Positions 6,169 through 6,292 of a stretch of 6,292 nt of DNA are shown piece after piece (position 1 is the stretch's first letter; each line of letters starts with the position of its first letter). Source of the DNA: CBCPMX01 sp965120355. Its GTDB lineage: Bacteria; Bacillota; Clostridia; Oscillospirales; Oscillospiraceae. The notes beneath the pieces were generated by a model. It was not told the DNA's origin. It worked only from the letters and a program-made list of their open reading frames with translations, and ran no database searches. The stretch lies in contig CBCPMX010000120.1 of NCBI GenBank assembly GCA_965120355.1, positions 1-6,292 of the forward strand, given 5' to 3'. Position numbers and translations under genes: made by a program.

Positions 6169-6210
6169 GCACTCCATTTGTACCGGACGCTGGCAAACAA
6201 ATGGAGTCGC
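6169..6210 (+). terminator. Candidate terminator hairpin after the GNAT gene, without a U-tract
   Basis: Two bases after the GNAT stop codon, ACTCCATTTGT (6171-6181) pairs perfectly with ACAAATGGAGT (6197-6207) around a 15-base loop. Two further pairs (6169-6170 with 6209-6210) form across a one-base bulge. The plus strand continues AAATTGCAATAACA, with no run of T, so it is either an atypical terminator or a 3' stabilising hairpin. The rest of the window (6211-6292) shows no recognisable gene. Confidence 0.4.
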
Positions 6211-6292
6211 AAATTGCAATAACAAGTTGAACACTTCCGAGTAGATGGGACGGCAGTCAGGCAGCAAAGACTGAGTCAAGGAACGCATCAAA

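Noticed and set aside
6238..6292. T-box riboswitch starting at GAGTAG near the right edge
   Set aside because: Only a short Stem I-like motif is present. The AGAGAG-type region and the TGG antiterminator sequence are not in the window, so it cannot be supported.

Overview
This window looks like a piece of chromosome from a low-to-mid-GC anaerobic Firmicute, most likely of class Clostridia (an Oscillospirales-type gut bacterium). I base this on the DUF4317 protein, the marR plus paired half-size ABC exporter operon, near-consensus sigma-A promoters and Shine-Dalgarno sites, and the type of HAD and GNAT genes. No mobile element, CRISPR array, rRNA or phage gene is visible.

Left part (1-2906, minus strand): an autoregulated drug-export type operon read right to left. 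The order is a MarR-family regulator (2101-2682), a complete half-size ABC exporter (346-2085) and a second half-size ABC exporter (start at 353, running off the left edge). Spacing is tight: 15 bp, then an 8-bp overlap. The complete exporter has an Asp in place of the catalytic Walker B Glu and a Gln in place of the switch His, so it is the degenerate-site half of a heterodimer whose partner is the cut-off gene. The operon promoter (TTGACA-17 bp-TAAAAT) is bracketed by two copies of a 12-bp palindrome, CAAGGTACCTTG and a near copy. One overlaps the -35 and the other covers the start point, as expected for MarR autorepression.

Middle (2793-3672): no confident protein gene. It holds a minus-strand intrinsic terminator insulating the operon (2872-2906), a stretch rich in inverted repeats with a doubtful 107-codon open frame (2906-3229), a strong minus-strand terminator (3242-3295), a tRNA-Thr(GGU) with encoded CCA and its own promoter (minus strand), and the divergent promoter and leader of the next gene.

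Right part (3673-6292): a DUF4317 protein of unknown function (+, 3673-4830), converging at only 16 bp with a HAD-superfamily hydrolase (-, 4847-5497). Divergent from the HAD gene is a GNAT acetyltransferase (+, 5618-6166). The 120 bp between them carry an extended -10 promoter for the HAD gene and a 13-position hairpin. The last 126 bases hold a hairpin just after the GNAT stop and otherwise nothing I can identify.

The genes right of the tRNA appear to be independent single-gene units. I see no convincing wholly new system. The most informative signals are the complete operator-promoter layout of the exporter operon, the asymmetric ATPase site, and the terminator-bounded, structure-rich stretch at 2906-3240.
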